A DNA stretch of 64,000 nucleotides from Candidatus Heimdallarchaeota archaeon (GCA_026702845.1 JADCLS010000002.1:248001-312000); one strand, 5' to 3'; shown: positions 9,038 to 20,505, counted from the first letter of the stretch. Made by a program: numbers and translations. The notes: a model not told the origin generated them from the letters alone.

Positions 9038-12000
9038 TTGAAATACTTGAAACTAAAGGCTATAGTCGCCGCAATAATAATGATAGCTGGGTTAACTCCC
9101 TCTGCATCCTACCATATTGAAGATGAGTATACAAATACACAAGCTAGTGAAATGAACCAAAATCAATATGAGACATTTCTAAACTACCTGGGTCTTGAAA
9201 GACATCATGAGGTATCCACTAGACAATCTGGTGTTATGAAATATGAAGAAACTACTGTCCAGGAGCCCATTATAGATACTGAGGATAGTGAAATAAACCA
9301 GTATTCCCGTAAATTACATAATGATATTGCAGAAAGATATTCTGATAGCACATCTAAATCAGCATTTGGATCTAATATTCAAGACTATTCTGAATTAGGA
9401 ATTCCCAATGATGGCCCAGTAATGAAGGTAGATGCTATCAATCTTGATGATTATTCTGAATCAGACTGGTTCATTACCGAATGGAACACATCACTAGGTG
9501 ACGGTGATAATTCAATCACCTTATCGATTGTCAATACAGGAACGTATGATTTTGTGGTTTTATGGGGAGATGGAACTAATTCTACTGTGACTGGATATAA
9601 TACAACTGCTGCAACGCATATATTTGACAGCTCAGGTGTATATAATGTAACAGTTATAGGTATCTTTGAAGGTTGGAGTTATTTGCTTGGGGCATCCCCG
9701 GATAGGAATAAATTGATAGCAGTCCATCAATGGGGATCAATGGCTTTTGGTCCAACACGAGGACATTTTTATGGGGCTCAGAACCTTCAAATCAAGGCAA
9801 TTGATGCTCCGGATCTTAGTAAGACCACTGATATGAGCCTGAGTTTCCAGGGAGCATTAAAATTAAATTCCTCACTTTCTCATTGGAACACCTCGACTAT
9901 AACGGATATGAACTCTATGTTCAATGGAGCTAAAGCGTTTAACGGAGATCTTAGTGGTTGGAATACCTCACAGGTGACTAATATGCCATACATGTTTCAA
10001 GATGCGGATGCTTTCAACCAATCATTGAACAGCTGGGATGTGAGCAAAGTCACCAATATGTACAAGATGTTCTTCGCAGCCAATTCTTTCTCCCAAGATC
10101 TTGATCAATGGGATGTCTCTTCTGTAACAGATATGGGATATATGTTCTCTAATAATCCATTTAACGGTAACATTAGCACCTGGCAAATAACCTCTCTAAA
10201 AATCATGGATTCTTTATTTGGGTTTAAATTCAATGGAGATGTCTCCAAATGGAATACATCTACAGTGACAAGTATGTACAGTACATTCCGGAGTGCAGCT
10301 CAATTCTCTGGGAATATCAGTGCGTGGGACACTTCATTGGTCACAGACATGTCTTTAATGTTTGATGGAGCCTACAAGTTCAACTCAGATATCTCAAGCT
10401 GGAAGACATCAAATGTACTGAATATGTTTGGGATGTTCAGGGATGCTTATTTGTTCAATCAAGATATCACAGGTTGGGATGTGAGTAAAGTCACCGACAT
10501 GCAGAGCATGTTCACCAATAATCCTGTGTTCAATCAGGATATCAGTACCTGGGATGTATCCAGTGTAACAACTATGTTCCGGATGTTCAAGAATACTACG
10601 GTTTTTAATCAAGATCTTGATTCCTGGGACACCAGTGCAGTGGAAGGTATGTCTGAGATGTTCATGGATACCAAGGCATTCAATGGAAATATCTCTGGAT
10701 GGGATGTGAGTTCGGTAGACGATGCTTCCTGGCACTGGGGATTTGAACAGATGTTTGAGAATGCCGAGGCCTTCAACCGAGATATCTTGGGATGGGATCT
10801 CAATGCTGATGTTAGCTATATGTTCAAAAACGCCAAAGTCTTCAATGGAGACATTTCCTCTTGGGATATGCGTGGAGTGACTGGTGTGGCATATATGTTT
10901 GATGGTGCCATTACATTCAACCAGGATCTGCCAAATTGGCAGTTTTCTACAGAGCAGGATCTAAGTTACATGTTCTATAATGCTACTGCATTCAACGGAG
11001 ACCTAACCAACTGGGATGTAAGTCGTGTTGACTATATGGATTACATGTTCCAGTATGCCTATTCATTCAATGGTAGTCTGGCAAACTGGGATACAAGAGA
11101 CGTAGATTACATGCGTGGTATGTTTGATCAAGCACACAGTTTCAATGGCAATCTCACTGCATGGGATGTCAGCAGTGTCACTTATTTTGATTACATGTTT
11201 CGAGATGCATGGGCATTTAACCAGGACATTTCCAATTGGAATACTGCCACCGGACAGTATTATCGTAATATGTTTCAGAATACATACTCATTCAATCAAA
11301 GGAGCCTGAACTGGCCGATGGCTTTTGCAGATTACTTGAATAGCATGTTCTATAATGCCACATATGTGCCCGATATCTCCAGCTGGGACATAAGTGGTGT
11401 ATACCAGATGAACAACATGTTTGACTTTAGTGGACTTGATATGTTCACCTATGATAAAGTCCTACTGTCTTGGTCGAAGTTGAGTGTGAAATCATATGTT
11501 ACTCTTGGAGCTGTAGGTGTACAGTATACTCAGACAACAGCCCGGGTGTTCCTAGATGTTACCAAGTCATGGACAATTTATGATGGAGGCTTCAATAGCA
11601 GTTATTTTGTTTCGGTTTGGGATACCAGTCTTGGTACCGTGGATAATACCATCACACTGCCATTGGTTGCCTCGGGTAGCTATGATTTTACTGTCTACTA
11701 TGGTAATGCCACAGCATTCCATGTTATTTCCTATGATAGTACAAATGCCACAGCTAGTTTTCCTGTAACAGGTACTTATATCTTCTATATCCTCGGTACA
11801 ATTGAGGGCTTCAGTATCAATTACGGAGCTGATAGGCTCAATATCATAGATGTATCAAACTGGGGGCCGCTAGTACTTGGTGATACAACCAACCAGTTCT
11901 TCGGGGCACAAAACATGCAGATAACGGCTACCGATGTACCAGACCTCAGCCAGACTACCTCCTTGGATTATGCCTTCCACAGTGCAGATAGTCTGGGAAA

Positions 12001-15000
12001 TGCGGACTTATCAGGCTGGAATACTTCAACCATCACCAGCATGCGTTACACCTTTGCTGATACTAACAACTTCAACGGTGATATCAGCACTTGGGATGTT
12101 TCACATGTTACTCTGATAAACTCAATGTTCTCCAATGCGGCAGCTTTTGATCAGTCACTGAATGCTTGGAACGTGAGTAGCGTTCAATATATGCCAAGAT
12201 TATTTGCCAATGCAGTTAGTTTTCAGGGTGACATCAGCTCCTGGGATGTCTCCAATGTCATCAACATGAATGAGGTTTTTCTGAATGCTGAGCTGTTCAA
12301 TGCCGACATCTCTTCATGGGATGTATCAAATGTCCAGTATTTTGATGGTACATTCAGTGAGACCATTGTATTCAACCAGAATATTGGGTCTTGGAATGTT
12401 TCGTCTGCAACTACTATGCGTAATATGTTTTATAACTCAGTGGCTTTCAACCAGAGTTTAAACAGCTGGGATGTGTCTTCTGTTACAGACATGGAACACA
12501 TGTTCAGGAACTCCAATTTCAACGGGGCAATTAATATCTGGGATACCTCATCCGTAACAAGTATGATGTTGATGTTTGATAACAATCCTGTGTTTAATCA
12601 GCCGATTGGCTCTTGGAATGTGTCTCAGGTTACAAATATGTATGCAATGTTCAGTTATGCGTCTGCATTTAACCAGTCATTGAGTGCTTGGGATACTAGT
12701 AAAGTAACAGATATGGCTCAGATGTTCAAGTACGCCATAGCATTTAATCAAGCCCTGAATTCATGGGATACCAGCTCAGTAAAGTACATGGCAGAGATGT
12801 TCTACTATGCATCTGTATTCAACCAGGATCTCGATCTGTGGGATGTGACAGGAGTTTCTGACTTCAAGTGGATGTTCGCAAGAACCGATGCTTTCAATGG
12901 AAATATTTCCACATGGGACTTGTCATCAGCAACCAGTTTGTTTGAGATGTTCCAGAGTGCTGAAGTATTCAATGGAGATATTAGTTCGTGGAATGTGACA
13001 GGAGTTACTGATTTCAGTGGGATGTTTAATTCTGCTTATGCCTTCAATATTGATATATCGAGTTGGAATCTTTATAGTGCAACCAATTTGTACAGTATGT
13101 TTAATGCAGCAAGTACCTTTGATCAGGATTTATCTAGTTGGAATATTTCAGGTGTGACAAATATGAGATACTTGTTTTATCTCAGTGGTCTATCACAGCA
13201 GAACTATGATAAAATTCTGCTTGGTTGGAGTACTCAAACAGTTTATTCAGATATTATCCTAGATGTATCTGCAAGTTATACCTTGGTTCTTGTGATAATC
13301 AATGCAAGACAAACTTTAGAAACCGCAGGATGGACAATAAATGATGGTGGTTTTGTGGCAGATAGCATCGCACCAGTGGTTAGTTCCATAGCTAATGTCA
13401 CATATCTTGTTGGTGATACTCCTGGTGATGTGAGTTGGACACTGACTGAGGATTATCCTGGTACGTACACAATAGAGGAAAATGGCATCGAAATTACTGG
13501 AACAACCAACTATATTGATGGTGAAATTGTAGGTTTCACAGTATCTGGATATTCTCCTGGACACTATAACATTACCATTATTGTGTTAGATTCAGTGAAT
13601 AATATGTCAACTCAAACCTTCTTTATTCTAGTCACTGAGGAGAATAATCCTGAAATTATCGTAGCTCCGGGAGATTTTGATATGGAGCTTGGTAGCACGG
13701 GAAATACAATCAATTGGACAGTGGGTGATCAGTATCCTGGAACTTATACTGTGATTTATGAAGGTCCATCAACCGATATGCTAGTAGCATCAACCAGCTG
13801 GTCCAATGGAACCTTATCAATTGAAATTGATACATTTGATCTAGGAATTTGGAATTTCACCATTATCCTCACCGATACTAGTGGCAACACTGTAAATGAT
13901 ACTGTGCAGGTAACTGTGAAAGATACAATTATCCCGTATGTAGATTCTCCATCTGATATTACATATGAGCAAGGTAACAATGGAAACTCTATTCTTTGGA
14001 CTTGGGGTGATCGTGATACTGCAAACTATACAATATCCATTAATGGTATTTCATCTCTATCGGGTGGATTAGTTTTTAATACAACAATTGACCTTAAGCT
14101 GTTAGATCTTAGTCCAGGTACTTATACCTATGTGTTAACTATTGATGATGCCTCAGGCAATAGAAATAGCGATACTGTGGTCATAATAGTTACTCCCTCT
14201 ACATTACCTGATCTATATACTCTCCCTGATTACTCCTATGAGAATGGTACATTAGGGCATGTATTAACCTGGACGGTAGGCGATCAGTATCCATACAACT
14301 ATACAATCACAAAGGATGGATCCCCTGTAGATTCAGGTACATGGACTAATGGAACCATCAGCATTGATATTGATTGGTTATTGGTAGGCAATTATACTTT
14401 TGTACTTTACCTTCAGGATATGTCAAGTAATGTGGTTTCGGATGAGGTACTTGTAACTGTCTTTCCAGATGATGTTTTACCGGATCTAAACAACCCTGAT
14501 AATTACACCTATGAACTGGGATCTATTGGCAATACAATTGTTTGGACTGTAGGTGACCGTAATCCTGCCAACTATACGGTTCGTTATGATGGACCAGGTT
14601 CTAGTAATGTTGAGTTGGTGGCAGTCACCTCGTGGGAAAATGGTTCACTTATCATAGATGCTGATGGATTTGATCTTGGAATTTGGAATTTCACTATCTA
14701 TGTTCTTGATACCTTTGGAAATTTGGGCAAGGATAGTATCTTGGTAACTGTTGAAGACACTGTTGCCCCTGAGCTGGATTCCCCAGCTGATGTTACATTT
14801 GAGGAAGGTAGAGACGTTGCAAATCTGATCTGGACTTGGGGTGATAGCGATCAGGCAACATATACCATCACCATAAATGGGGGACCGTATCTTTCTGGTA
14901 GCTTATTCTTCAATGGTAGCATCCCTGCAGTAATTAAGAGCTATCCTGCAGGTATTCACGCTTTGATAATAACCATCACTGATACCGCTGGTAACAGTAT

Positions 15001-18000
15001 TAGTGATACCGTGATTGTTACTGTCACCCCTCCAAATCCTCCCACCGTTGATTCACCAGATAACTTATCAGTTGATGAGAATTCAACACTCACATCCAAC
15101 CAGATCATATGGAATGTATCAGATACTAATCCAAATACCTATAGAATTGAACAGGATGGTGTAGAGATCGCATCTGGCACTTGGTCTAATGGAACAATCA
15201 CGGTTGAACATGGTGTCATTAATGCTCTGGTGATCGGTACATACAATTTCACCATAATCTTAAGTGATGATTTGGGATATCAATCAAGTGATACGGTAAT
15301 GGTTACCATTCTTGATGTATATGATCCTATTCTTAATTCGCCAGCTGACTTCAGCTATGAGCAAGGCAGTACAGGAAATTCAATTCTCTGGACGATTGAT
15401 GATGACTCCAGCTGGACTTTTGTAGTGACGGTGAATGGGGTTGAATTAAATACTGGTGGACCTACAACAGCAACTCAGATTACCCAGCAAGTGAATGGAT
15501 TTGACGTGGGTGAGAATATTGTTGTAATATCCGTGACTGACAAAGATGGAAACTCAGCCAGTGACACTGTCATTGTTACAGTTACACCAAGACAATTACC
15601 TTCTGCAGATTCTCCAGCTGATCTGAATGTGGGTGAGAATTCAACAGATGTAGGAAATGAGATAATTTGGACAGTCAGCGACAATGATCCTGATACTTAC
15701 AATATTGAACAAAATGGTGTTGTGATAGATTCTGGAGCATGGTCCAATGGAACTATTACAGTCGACAACAGTATCATAAATAATCTTGCAGTGGGAACCT
15801 ATGTATATGTTATCACATTGTATGATGACCTAGGAAACGAGTTTTCTGATGAAGTTACTGTGACCATTATTGATGAAACAGACCCCATACTTAACTCTCC
15901 TGCTGATATAACATATGAGGAGGGAGATACTGGATACTCCATTCTTTGGAGCATCGATGATGTTTCCTACTGGACCTTTACAATAACCGTTAATGGAGCT
16001 GAACAGTACTCAGGAGGACCAACAACAGGTACTGAGTACACATTAAATGTAAATGGATATGGAGAGGGAATCTATATCTTTGTTATGATGGTTACAGACA
16101 AAGATGGAAATCAAGCAACAGATACTGTTATCCTTTCAGTCACTCCCAGACAGACACCCTCTGCTGACTCGCCAAATGATTTATCTGTGGGTGAGACGTC
16201 AACAAGTTCTAGCAATAAAATAATTTGGACTGTTAGTGATAATGATCCAACTACGTATGTGATAGAACAAGATGGTGTTCAGATTGATTCTGGTTCATGG
16301 TCAAATGGAACTATTACCATTGATTACACAGTAATCAACAACCTTTCTGTGGGAACCTATATTTTTATCCTCCACTTAACTGATAGCTTAGGAAATGAGT
16401 ATTCTGATAGCGTTGCAGTGACCATAATTGATGAGACAAATCCGGTACTGAACTCACCTGCTGATTTCGGTTACGAGTTGGGATCTTCTGGGAACTCTAT
16501 TCTTTGGACAATTGATGATGACTCCAGCTGGACATTTGTTATCACCGTGAATGGTGTTGAGCTTAATACTGGAGGTCCAACCATTGCTTCACAGATAACA
16601 CAGCAGGTGAATGGATTCGAAATCGGTATCAACACAGTTGTACTAACAGTGACTGATGCTCAGGGCAATATTGCCAGTGATACGGTCATTATTAACGTAT
16701 TTGATACACAAAACCCATCTATAGGGTCACCTGCAGACTTCAGTATTGTTAATGGAACATTAGGAAATTCAATAGAATGGTCACCATCTGATGTTTCAGG
16801 TTCTGGAACATGGGAAATTAGTGTTAATAGTGAAGTGGTTACATCAGGAACTTGGACAGAACCAGATACTATCAGCTTCAATGTCGATGATTTACCCATT
16901 GGTATAAATATAGTCTCTGTTAGTGTTACTGATGCCAATGGAAATTCTGTCATTGATCAGGTAGAAGTGACTGTGCTTGACCAAACCTCTCCGTCGGTGA
17001 GTACCCCTGAGGATGTATCCTTACTCGAGGGGAGTACTGGAAATAGCATCATCTGGAGTGTAACTGATCTCTCTGGATCTGGTACATACACTGTGACAAG
17101 AGACTCCATCGAGGTAGTGAGTTCAACTAGTTGGACAAGTGGGGATGCGATATCTGTTAGTATAGATGGTTTACCCCTTGGAATATACAATTATGTCATA
17201 ACTATTATCGATGCAAACGGTAATACGGTTACAGATGTGGTAAAAGTATCAGTAGCTGATGCCAATAATCCTACTCTGAGCACTCCTGCTGATCTTTCAT
17301 ATGAGGAAGGTGAGACAGGTAACAGTATTAGTTGGATAGCAAATGATGTCAATCCTGATACTTATCTTATATATCGTAACTCACTCGAGATTAAATCAGG
17401 TAGCTGGACCTCTGGAAATGATATCACTGTGAATGTGGATGGACTTGTATTTGGAGTATATAATTTCACCATTGTGATCTCAGATATTGGTGGTAATCAA
17501 GTAGTAGATACCGTATTCGTCACCGTTACTGATACTGTACCCCCAATAGTATCTTCACCTGCAGATATCGAGTACGAGCTAGGTAGTACCCTAAATACAA
17601 TAATATGGACTCTCAATGACGCACATCCAAACACATATTCTGTATCTCGAGATGGTACCGAAATAGGATCGGATACCTGGAACGATGGATTTGAACTCAC
17701 ATTGGATATTGATGGCCTGACAGTTGGCCAATACATTTATGTGCTTACGGTCACTGATGTATCAGGAAATGAGATCACCAATTCTGTAGTTGTAACTGTG
17801 GTGGATACAGTAGCTCCATCCATTGACGGTCCAGCCGATGTATCAGTGGAACTTGGCAACAGTTTTTCAGGGATTACCTGGACGGTAACAGATCTTGATC
17901 CTGCAGGATATGAGATCTATATCAATGGATCCAGTGCTAAAACCGGTGTCTGGGTTTCTGGAGTAGGTATCTCAGTATCATTGGATGTATCTTCTCTTGG

Positions 18001-18535
18001 AAATTATAACATTACTTTATTAGTATCTGATGTATCTGGCAATAATGTATCGGATACAGTTATTATAACTGTGGATGATACTACAGATCCCAAAATTAGT
18101 AGTCCAGACGATGTGACTATCACAGAAGGTGATAATGTTGACCTCATTTGGACAATAAGTGATGCAGGTAATGGAACTTACGAAATTGCTGATGGGATCA
18201 ATGTTGTGAGTGGTACATGGATCCCAGGAGATGAGATTTATTACGATCTCTCCTCTCTTGTTCCAGGAATCTACAATATTGTGCTTACCATTACAGATCA
18301 AAGTGGGAATTCAGCATCAGATTCTGCAACTGTTACTGTTGAAGCAATCGAAACCACTACTAGTACCACGAGTACTAGTACTTCATCAAATCCTCAGGAT
18401 ACAACAACCACGGAGAAACCACCTGAGAGTACATCTGAGGTTGAGGATACGCCTGGTTTCTCTCTTCTACTTGTATTCTTAGTATTACTCAACTTGGTTA
18501 CTGTTAGTGTTTTAATAAAGAAACAACAATATTAA
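9038..18535 (+). CDS. giant surface protein: BspA/DUF285 repeats plus Ig-like repeats
   Basis: 3165 residues. A signal peptide (KAIVAAIIMIAGLTPSASY) opens the protein. Residues about 143-850 form a PKD-like lead-in followed by tandem 25-residue BspA/DUF285 repeats (WDVSSVTDMSYMF-like). The whole module is then repeated at about 853-1440. Residues about 1445-3100 carry 18 Ig-like repeats of about 90 residues, each opening like NSPADxxYEEGSTGNSIxW and ending like GNxxSDTVxVTV. A Thr/Ser-rich stalk follows, then TPGF, a hydrophobic segment and KKQQY, a layout like archaeal PGF-CTERM sorting signals. It is probably an extracellular adhesin or S-layer-associated fibre. TTG start with only a weak ribosome site. 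Many short frames on the other strand inside it are shadows of the repeats. Confidence 0.9.
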   Translation: MKYLKLKAIVAAIIMIAGLTPSASYHIEDEYTNTQASEMNQNQYETFLNYLGLERHHEVSTRQSGVMKYEETTVQEPIIDTEDSEINQYSRKLHNDIAERYSDSTSKSAFGSNIQDYSELGIPNDGPVMKVDAINLDDYSESDWFITEWNTSLGDGDNSITLSIVNTGTYDFVVLWGDGTNSTVTGYNTTAATHIFDSSGVYNVTVIGIFEGWSYLLGASPDRNKLIAVHQWGSMAFGPTRGHFYGAQNLQIKAIDAPDLSKTTDMSLSFQGALKLNSSLSHWNTSTITDMNSMFNGAKAFNGDLSGWNTSQVTNMPYMFQDADAFNQSLNSWDVSKVTNMYKMFFAANSFSQDLDQWDVSSVTDMGYMFSNNPFNGNISTWQITSLKIMDSLFGFKFNGDVSKWNTSTVTSMYSTFRSAAQFSGNISAWDTSLVTDMSLMFDGAYKFNSDISSWKTSNVLNMFGMFRDAYLFNQDITGWDVSKVTDMQSMFTNNPVFNQDISTWDVSSVTTMFRMFKNTTVFNQDLDSWDTSAVEGMSEMFMDTKAFNGNISGWDVSSVDDASWHWGFEQMFENAEAFNRDILGWDLNADVSYMFKNAKVFNGDISSWDMRGVTGVAYMFDGAITFNQDLPNWQFSTEQDLSYMFYNATAFNGDLTNWDVSRVDYMDYMFQYAYSFNGSLANWDTRDVDYMRGMFDQAHSFNGNLTAWDVSSVTYFDYMFRDAWAFNQDISNWNTATGQYYRNMFQNTYSFNQRSLNWPMAFADYLNSMFYNATYVPDISSWDISGVYQMNNMFDFSGLDMFTYDKVLLSWSKLSVKSYVTLGAVGVQYTQTTARVFLDVTKSWTIYDGGFNSSYFVSVWDTSLGTVDNTITLPLVASGSYDFTVYYGNATAFHVISYDSTNATASFPVTGTYIFYILGTIEGFSINYGADRLNIIDVSNWGPLVLGDTTNQFFGAQNMQITATDVPDLSQTTSLDYAFHSADSLGNADLSGWNTSTITSMRYTFADTNNFNGDISTWDVSHVTLINSMFSNAAAFDQSLNAWNVSSVQYMPRLFANAVSFQGDISSWDVSNVINMNEVFLNAELFNADISSWDVSNVQYFDGTFSETIVFNQNIGSWNVSSATTMRNMFYNSVAFNQSLNSWDVSSVTDMEHMFRNSNFNGAINIWDTSSVTSMMLMFDNNPVFNQPIGSWNVSQVTNMYAMFSYASAFNQSLSAWDTSKVTDMAQMFKYAIAFNQALNSWDTSSVKYMAEMFYYASVFNQDLDLWDVTGVSDFKWMFARTDAFNGNISTWDLSSATSLFEMFQSAEVFNGDISSWNVTGVTDFSGMFNSAYAFNIDISSWNLYSATNLYSMFNAASTFDQDLSSWNISGVTNMRYLFYLSGLSQQNYDKILLGWSTQTVYSDIILDVSASYTLVLVIINARQTLETAGWTINDGGFVADSIAPVVSSIANVTYLVGDTPGDVSWTLTEDYPGTYTIEENGIEITGTTNYIDGEIVGFTVSGYSPGHYNITIIVLDSVNNMSTQTFFILVTEENNPEIIVAPGDFDMELGSTGNTINWTVGDQYPGTYTVIYEGPSTDMLVASTSWSNGTLSIEIDTFDLGIWNFTIILTDTSGNTVNDTVQVTVKDTIIPYVDSPSDITYEQGNNGNSILWTWGDRDTANYTISINGISSLSGGLVFNTTIDLKLLDLSPGTYTYVLTIDDASGNRNSDTVVIIVTPSTLPDLYTLPDYSYENGTLGHVLTWTVGDQYPYNYTITKDGSPVDSGTWTNGTISIDIDWLLVGNYTFVLYLQDMSSNVVSDEVLVTVFPDDVLPDLNNPDNYTYELGSIGNTIVWTVGDRNPANYTVRYDGPGSSNVELVAVTSWENGSLIIDADGFDLGIWNFTIYVLDTFGNLGKDSILVTVEDTVAPELDSPADVTFEEGRDVANLIWTWGDSDQATYTITINGGPYLSGSLFFNGSIPAVIKSYPAGIHALIITITDTAGNSISDTVIVTVTPPNPPTVDSPDNLSVDENSTLTSNQIIWNVSDTNPNTYRIEQDGVEIASGTWSNGTITVEHGVINALVIGTYNFTIILSDDLGYQSSDTVMVTILDVYDPILNSPADFSYEQGSTGNSILWTIDDDSSWTFVVTVNGVELNTGGPTTATQITQQVNGFDVGENIVVISVTDKDGNSASDTVIVTVTPRQLPSADSPADLNVGENSTDVGNEIIWTVSDNDPDTYNIEQNGVVIDSGAWSNGTITVDNSIINNLAVGTYVYVITLYDDLGNEFSDEVTVTIIDETDPILNSPADITYEEGDTGYSILWSIDDVSYWTFTITVNGAEQYSGGPTTGTEYTLNVNGYGEGIYIFVMMVTDKDGNQATDTVILSVTPRQTPSADSPNDLSVGETSTSSSNKIIWTVSDNDPTTYVIEQDGVQIDSGSWSNGTITIDYTVINNLSVGTYIFILHLTDSLGNEYSDSVAVTIIDETNPVLNSPADFGYELGSSGNSILWTIDDDSSWTFVITVNGVELNTGGPTIASQITQQVNGFEIGINTVVLTVTDAQGNIASDTVIINVFDTQNPSIGSPADFSIVNGTLGNSIEWSPSDVSGSGTWEISVNSEVVTSGTWTEPDTISFNVDDLPIGINIVSVSVTDANGNSVIDQVEVTVLDQTSPSVSTPEDVSLLEGSTGNSIIWSVTDLSGSGTYTVTRDSIEVVSSTSWTSGDAISVSIDGLPLGIYNYVITIIDANGNTVTDVVKVSVADANNPTLSTPADLSYEEGETGNSISWIANDVNPDTYLIYRNSLEIKSGSWTSGNDITVNVDGLVFGVYNFTIVISDIGGNQVVDTVFVTVTDTVPPIVSSPADIEYELGSTLNTIIWTLNDAHPNTYSVSRDGTEIGSDTWNDGFELTLDIDGLTVGQYIYVLTVTDVSGNEITNSVVVTVVDTVAPSIDGPADVSVELGNSFSGITWTVTDLDPAGYEIYINGSSAKTGVWVSGVGISVSLDVSSLGNYNITLLVSDVSGNNVSDTVIITVDDTTDPKISSPDDVTITEGDNVDLIWTISDAGNGTYEIADGINVVSGTWIPGDEIYYDLSSLVPGIYNIVLTITDQSGNSASDSATVTVEAIETTTSTTSTSTSSNPQDTTTTEKPPESTSEVEDTPGFSLLLVFLVLLNLVTVSVLIKKQQY

Positions 18536-18613
18536 GAAAGCTCCATTGAAGTTTAATTACAAGTACCTTGATCTTACATGCAATAGTTCCTACATTTGTC
18601 TTGATGATAATAT

Positions 18614-18622
18614 AAAAAAAAA
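18614..18622 (-). terminator. T-run terminator of the GNAT gene
   Basis: Nine consecutive A on the + strand, read as nine T just after the minus-strand GNAT gene stop. Archaeal transcription commonly ends at such T runs. Confidence 0.5.
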
Positions 18623-18627
18623 CGTAT

Positions 18628-19557
18628 TTATTTTCTAAGAATAACCCAAAGATCATTTTCTTCTACTAGAACTTTATTGAAGCAATCAAAAAGAGCTAGG
18701 CTTGCAATATTCTCTCTTTCAATCTTTATTAGTATTTTTCCCTTATTTCTAGGACTTCTTTGATAATCAGCTAAGGTATGAGAAGCTAATTTTTTACCTA
18801 ATCCCAACCCTCTGTATTTCTTATCAATGATTATTTCATACAAGAAATCATCTTCTTTGTATTTGTTGATAGTACACACCCCAACTATTTTTTCATCTAT
18901 TTTCAGCACTCTTGAATATCCTTCAAGATGCATATTTTCATTTTGCCTTATACTATCAATATTTGATTTAATACCACCTGCATTTTCATAGTACCAATCC
19001 ATGAAGACGCCCTTATTTGTATGAGGATGTCTAAATTGATCAAGAAGAATGATAACTTCATCATCCATTTCTGGCATGTATACTTCTATACGTTCATTAC
19101 TTGAAAGATCCAATTTCTGAATTTCTTTTTCAAGTGGGATTTTGTAAGTATGGTGAAGAATCCAACGAAATCCAAGATTATTAGCATACTTTGTAATAAA
19201 ATCAGTATGAGGTCCCAGTAATATAATGAATTTTCTGTCCTTAAGAAGTTCCATACCACAATCCAGTAATTTTCCAACCAAAACTTCCTGTTTCTTTATA
19301 GGTAAGGTGTTACTTGCATATACGTATATCATTCCTTGCTTTGGGCGAAATTGAAGAAAAGCACTTTTACCAAGAGCATAAAATTTTACTCCTCTCTCGA
19401 TAAATTGCTTATAAAAATTAACTATATCATCAGGCCAAGGATATTTAGATTCATCTTCTTTTCTTTCTTCAAATAGGTCTCTGTAACTCTCCAGCTGTTC
19501 TAAAGAGATCTCAGTGATTTCTTCCATTTTATCTATATTGATTATATTTTTTTCCAT
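18628..19557 (-). CDS. GNAT-family N-acetyltransferase
   Basis: 309 residues. The C-terminal third is a GNAT domain: DEKIVGVCTINKY (beta 4 region), then KKYRGLGLGKKLASHTL, which carries the acetyl-CoA pyrophosphate loop (R/Q-x-x-G-x-G/A pattern as RGLGLG). It ends with a conserved ENIASLALFDCFNK-like helix. The N-terminal half may be a second, degenerate GNAT-like domain, as in other two-domain members. Substrate unknown. It is convergent with the giant surface protein gene. Confidence 0.85.
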   Translation of the reverse strand: MEKNIINIDKMEEITEISLEQLESYRDLFEERKEDESKYPWPDDIVNFYKQFIERGVKFYALGKSAFLQFRPKQGMIYVYASNTLPIKKQEVLVGKLLDCGMELLKDRKFIILLGPHTDFITKYANNLGFRWILHHTYKIPLEKEIQKLDLSSNERIEVYMPEMDDEVIILLDQFRHPHTNKGVFMDWYYENAGGIKSNIDSIRQNENMHLEGYSRVLKIDEKIVGVCTINKYKEDDFLYEIIIDKKYRGLGLGKKLASHTLADYQRSPRNKGKILIKIERENIASLALFDCFNKVLVEENDLWVILRK

Positions 19558-19634
19558 TTTAAGATATTTTGCGATAAAAATGGAAAATCTATTTATTTAT
19601 AATTTTCTAAGGGTTTGATTTTTTTAGTTTTTAT

Positions 19635-20504
19635 TTATTGTAACAATCCAGGAATCTCAGAGAGCTTCTCAGCTACTTTCACACCAGCAGCCTCGAGTGC
19701 CTTGATCTTACCAGCAGCTGTACCTACGTTACCCATGACGATTGCACCAGCATGACCCATGGTTTTACCCTCTCTGGCAGATTTTCCTGCGATAAATCCA
19801 GCAACTGGCTTGGTGACGTTTGCTTTGATGTAATCAGCTGCAAGTTCCTCTGCATTTCCACCGATCTCACCTACCATCACTATCTTCTCGGTATTGGGAT
19901 CGTTTTGGAAATATTCAAGGGCCTCGATGAAATTCCAACCCTTTATGGGATCACCGCCTATACCGATGCAGATGCTCTGACCCATACCTGCGTTTGTTAG
20001 CTGAATGATGACCTCATAGGTTAGGGTTCCTGACCTTGATACAATTCCAACTTTGCCAGGCTTGACAATATTGACTGGAATGATTCCAATCTTGGCCTGT
20101 CCTGGTGTGATTAATCCGGGACAATTTGGCCCGATTAATGCTACCTTCTCATCGGTATGCTGATTGATCCTATTGACCCTATTTTTGATCTCCATGGTAT
20201 CATTGACTGCAACACCCTCGGTAATGATCACCAGTAACTTGATTCCGGCAGCTAGTGCCTCAATAGCTGCAGCCTTGACAAATTTTGCTGGAACAAAGAT
20301 GGCTGAAGCGGTTGCTCCAGTCTCATCCATGGCTTCCTTAACAGAATCGAAGATCTTGAATCCATCTACTTCTGATCCGCCCTTGCCAGGCCTGACTCCA
20401 CCTACCACTTGGGTTCCATATTCCTTCATCAGCTTGGCATGGAACATACCCTGGTATCCAGTAATTCCCTGCACAATAACCTTAGTATCCTTATCTAACA
20501 ACAT
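19635..20504 (-). CDS. sucD: succinyl-CoA ligase (ADP/GDP-forming) alpha subunit
   Basis: 289 residues from the ATG at 20504, with AAGGAGG upstream inside the end of sucC. The frame could be read from 20543, but residues before [19 protein letters not shown] are not part of the family. It has the CoA-binding Rossmann motif near the start, [11 protein letters not shown] in the middle, and the phospho-histidine motif [13 protein letters not shown] near the end. With SucC it interconverts succinyl-CoA and succinate with substrate-level phosphorylation in the TCA cycle. One base separates it from the sucC stop. Confidence 0.95.
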   Translation of the reverse strand: MLLDKDTKVIVQGITGYQGMFHAKLMKEYGTQVVGGVRPGKGGSEVDGFKIFDSVKEAMDETGATASAIFVPAKFVKAAAIEALAAGIKLLVIITEGVAVNDTMEIKNRVNRINQHTDEKVALIGPNCPGLITPGQAKIGIIPVNIVKPGKVGIVSRSGTLTYEVIIQLTNAGMGQSICIGIGGDPIKGWNFIEALEYFQNDPNTEKIVMVGEIGGNAEELAADYIKANVTKPVAGFIAGKSAREGKTMGHAGAIVMGNVGTAAGKIKALEAAGVKVAEKLSEIPGLLQ

Positions 20505-20505
20505 C

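Noticed and set aside
10409..10735. 108-codon frame opposite the giant surface protein
   Set aside because: It is a shadow of the DUF285 repeats (repeated IPEHPKHI-like pattern mirrors the coding strand).
9900..13200. Periodic near-repeats that might suggest a CRISPR array or satellite
   Set aside because: The 75-base period is the codon image of a 25-residue protein repeat in one long frame; there are no identical repeats with unique spacers.
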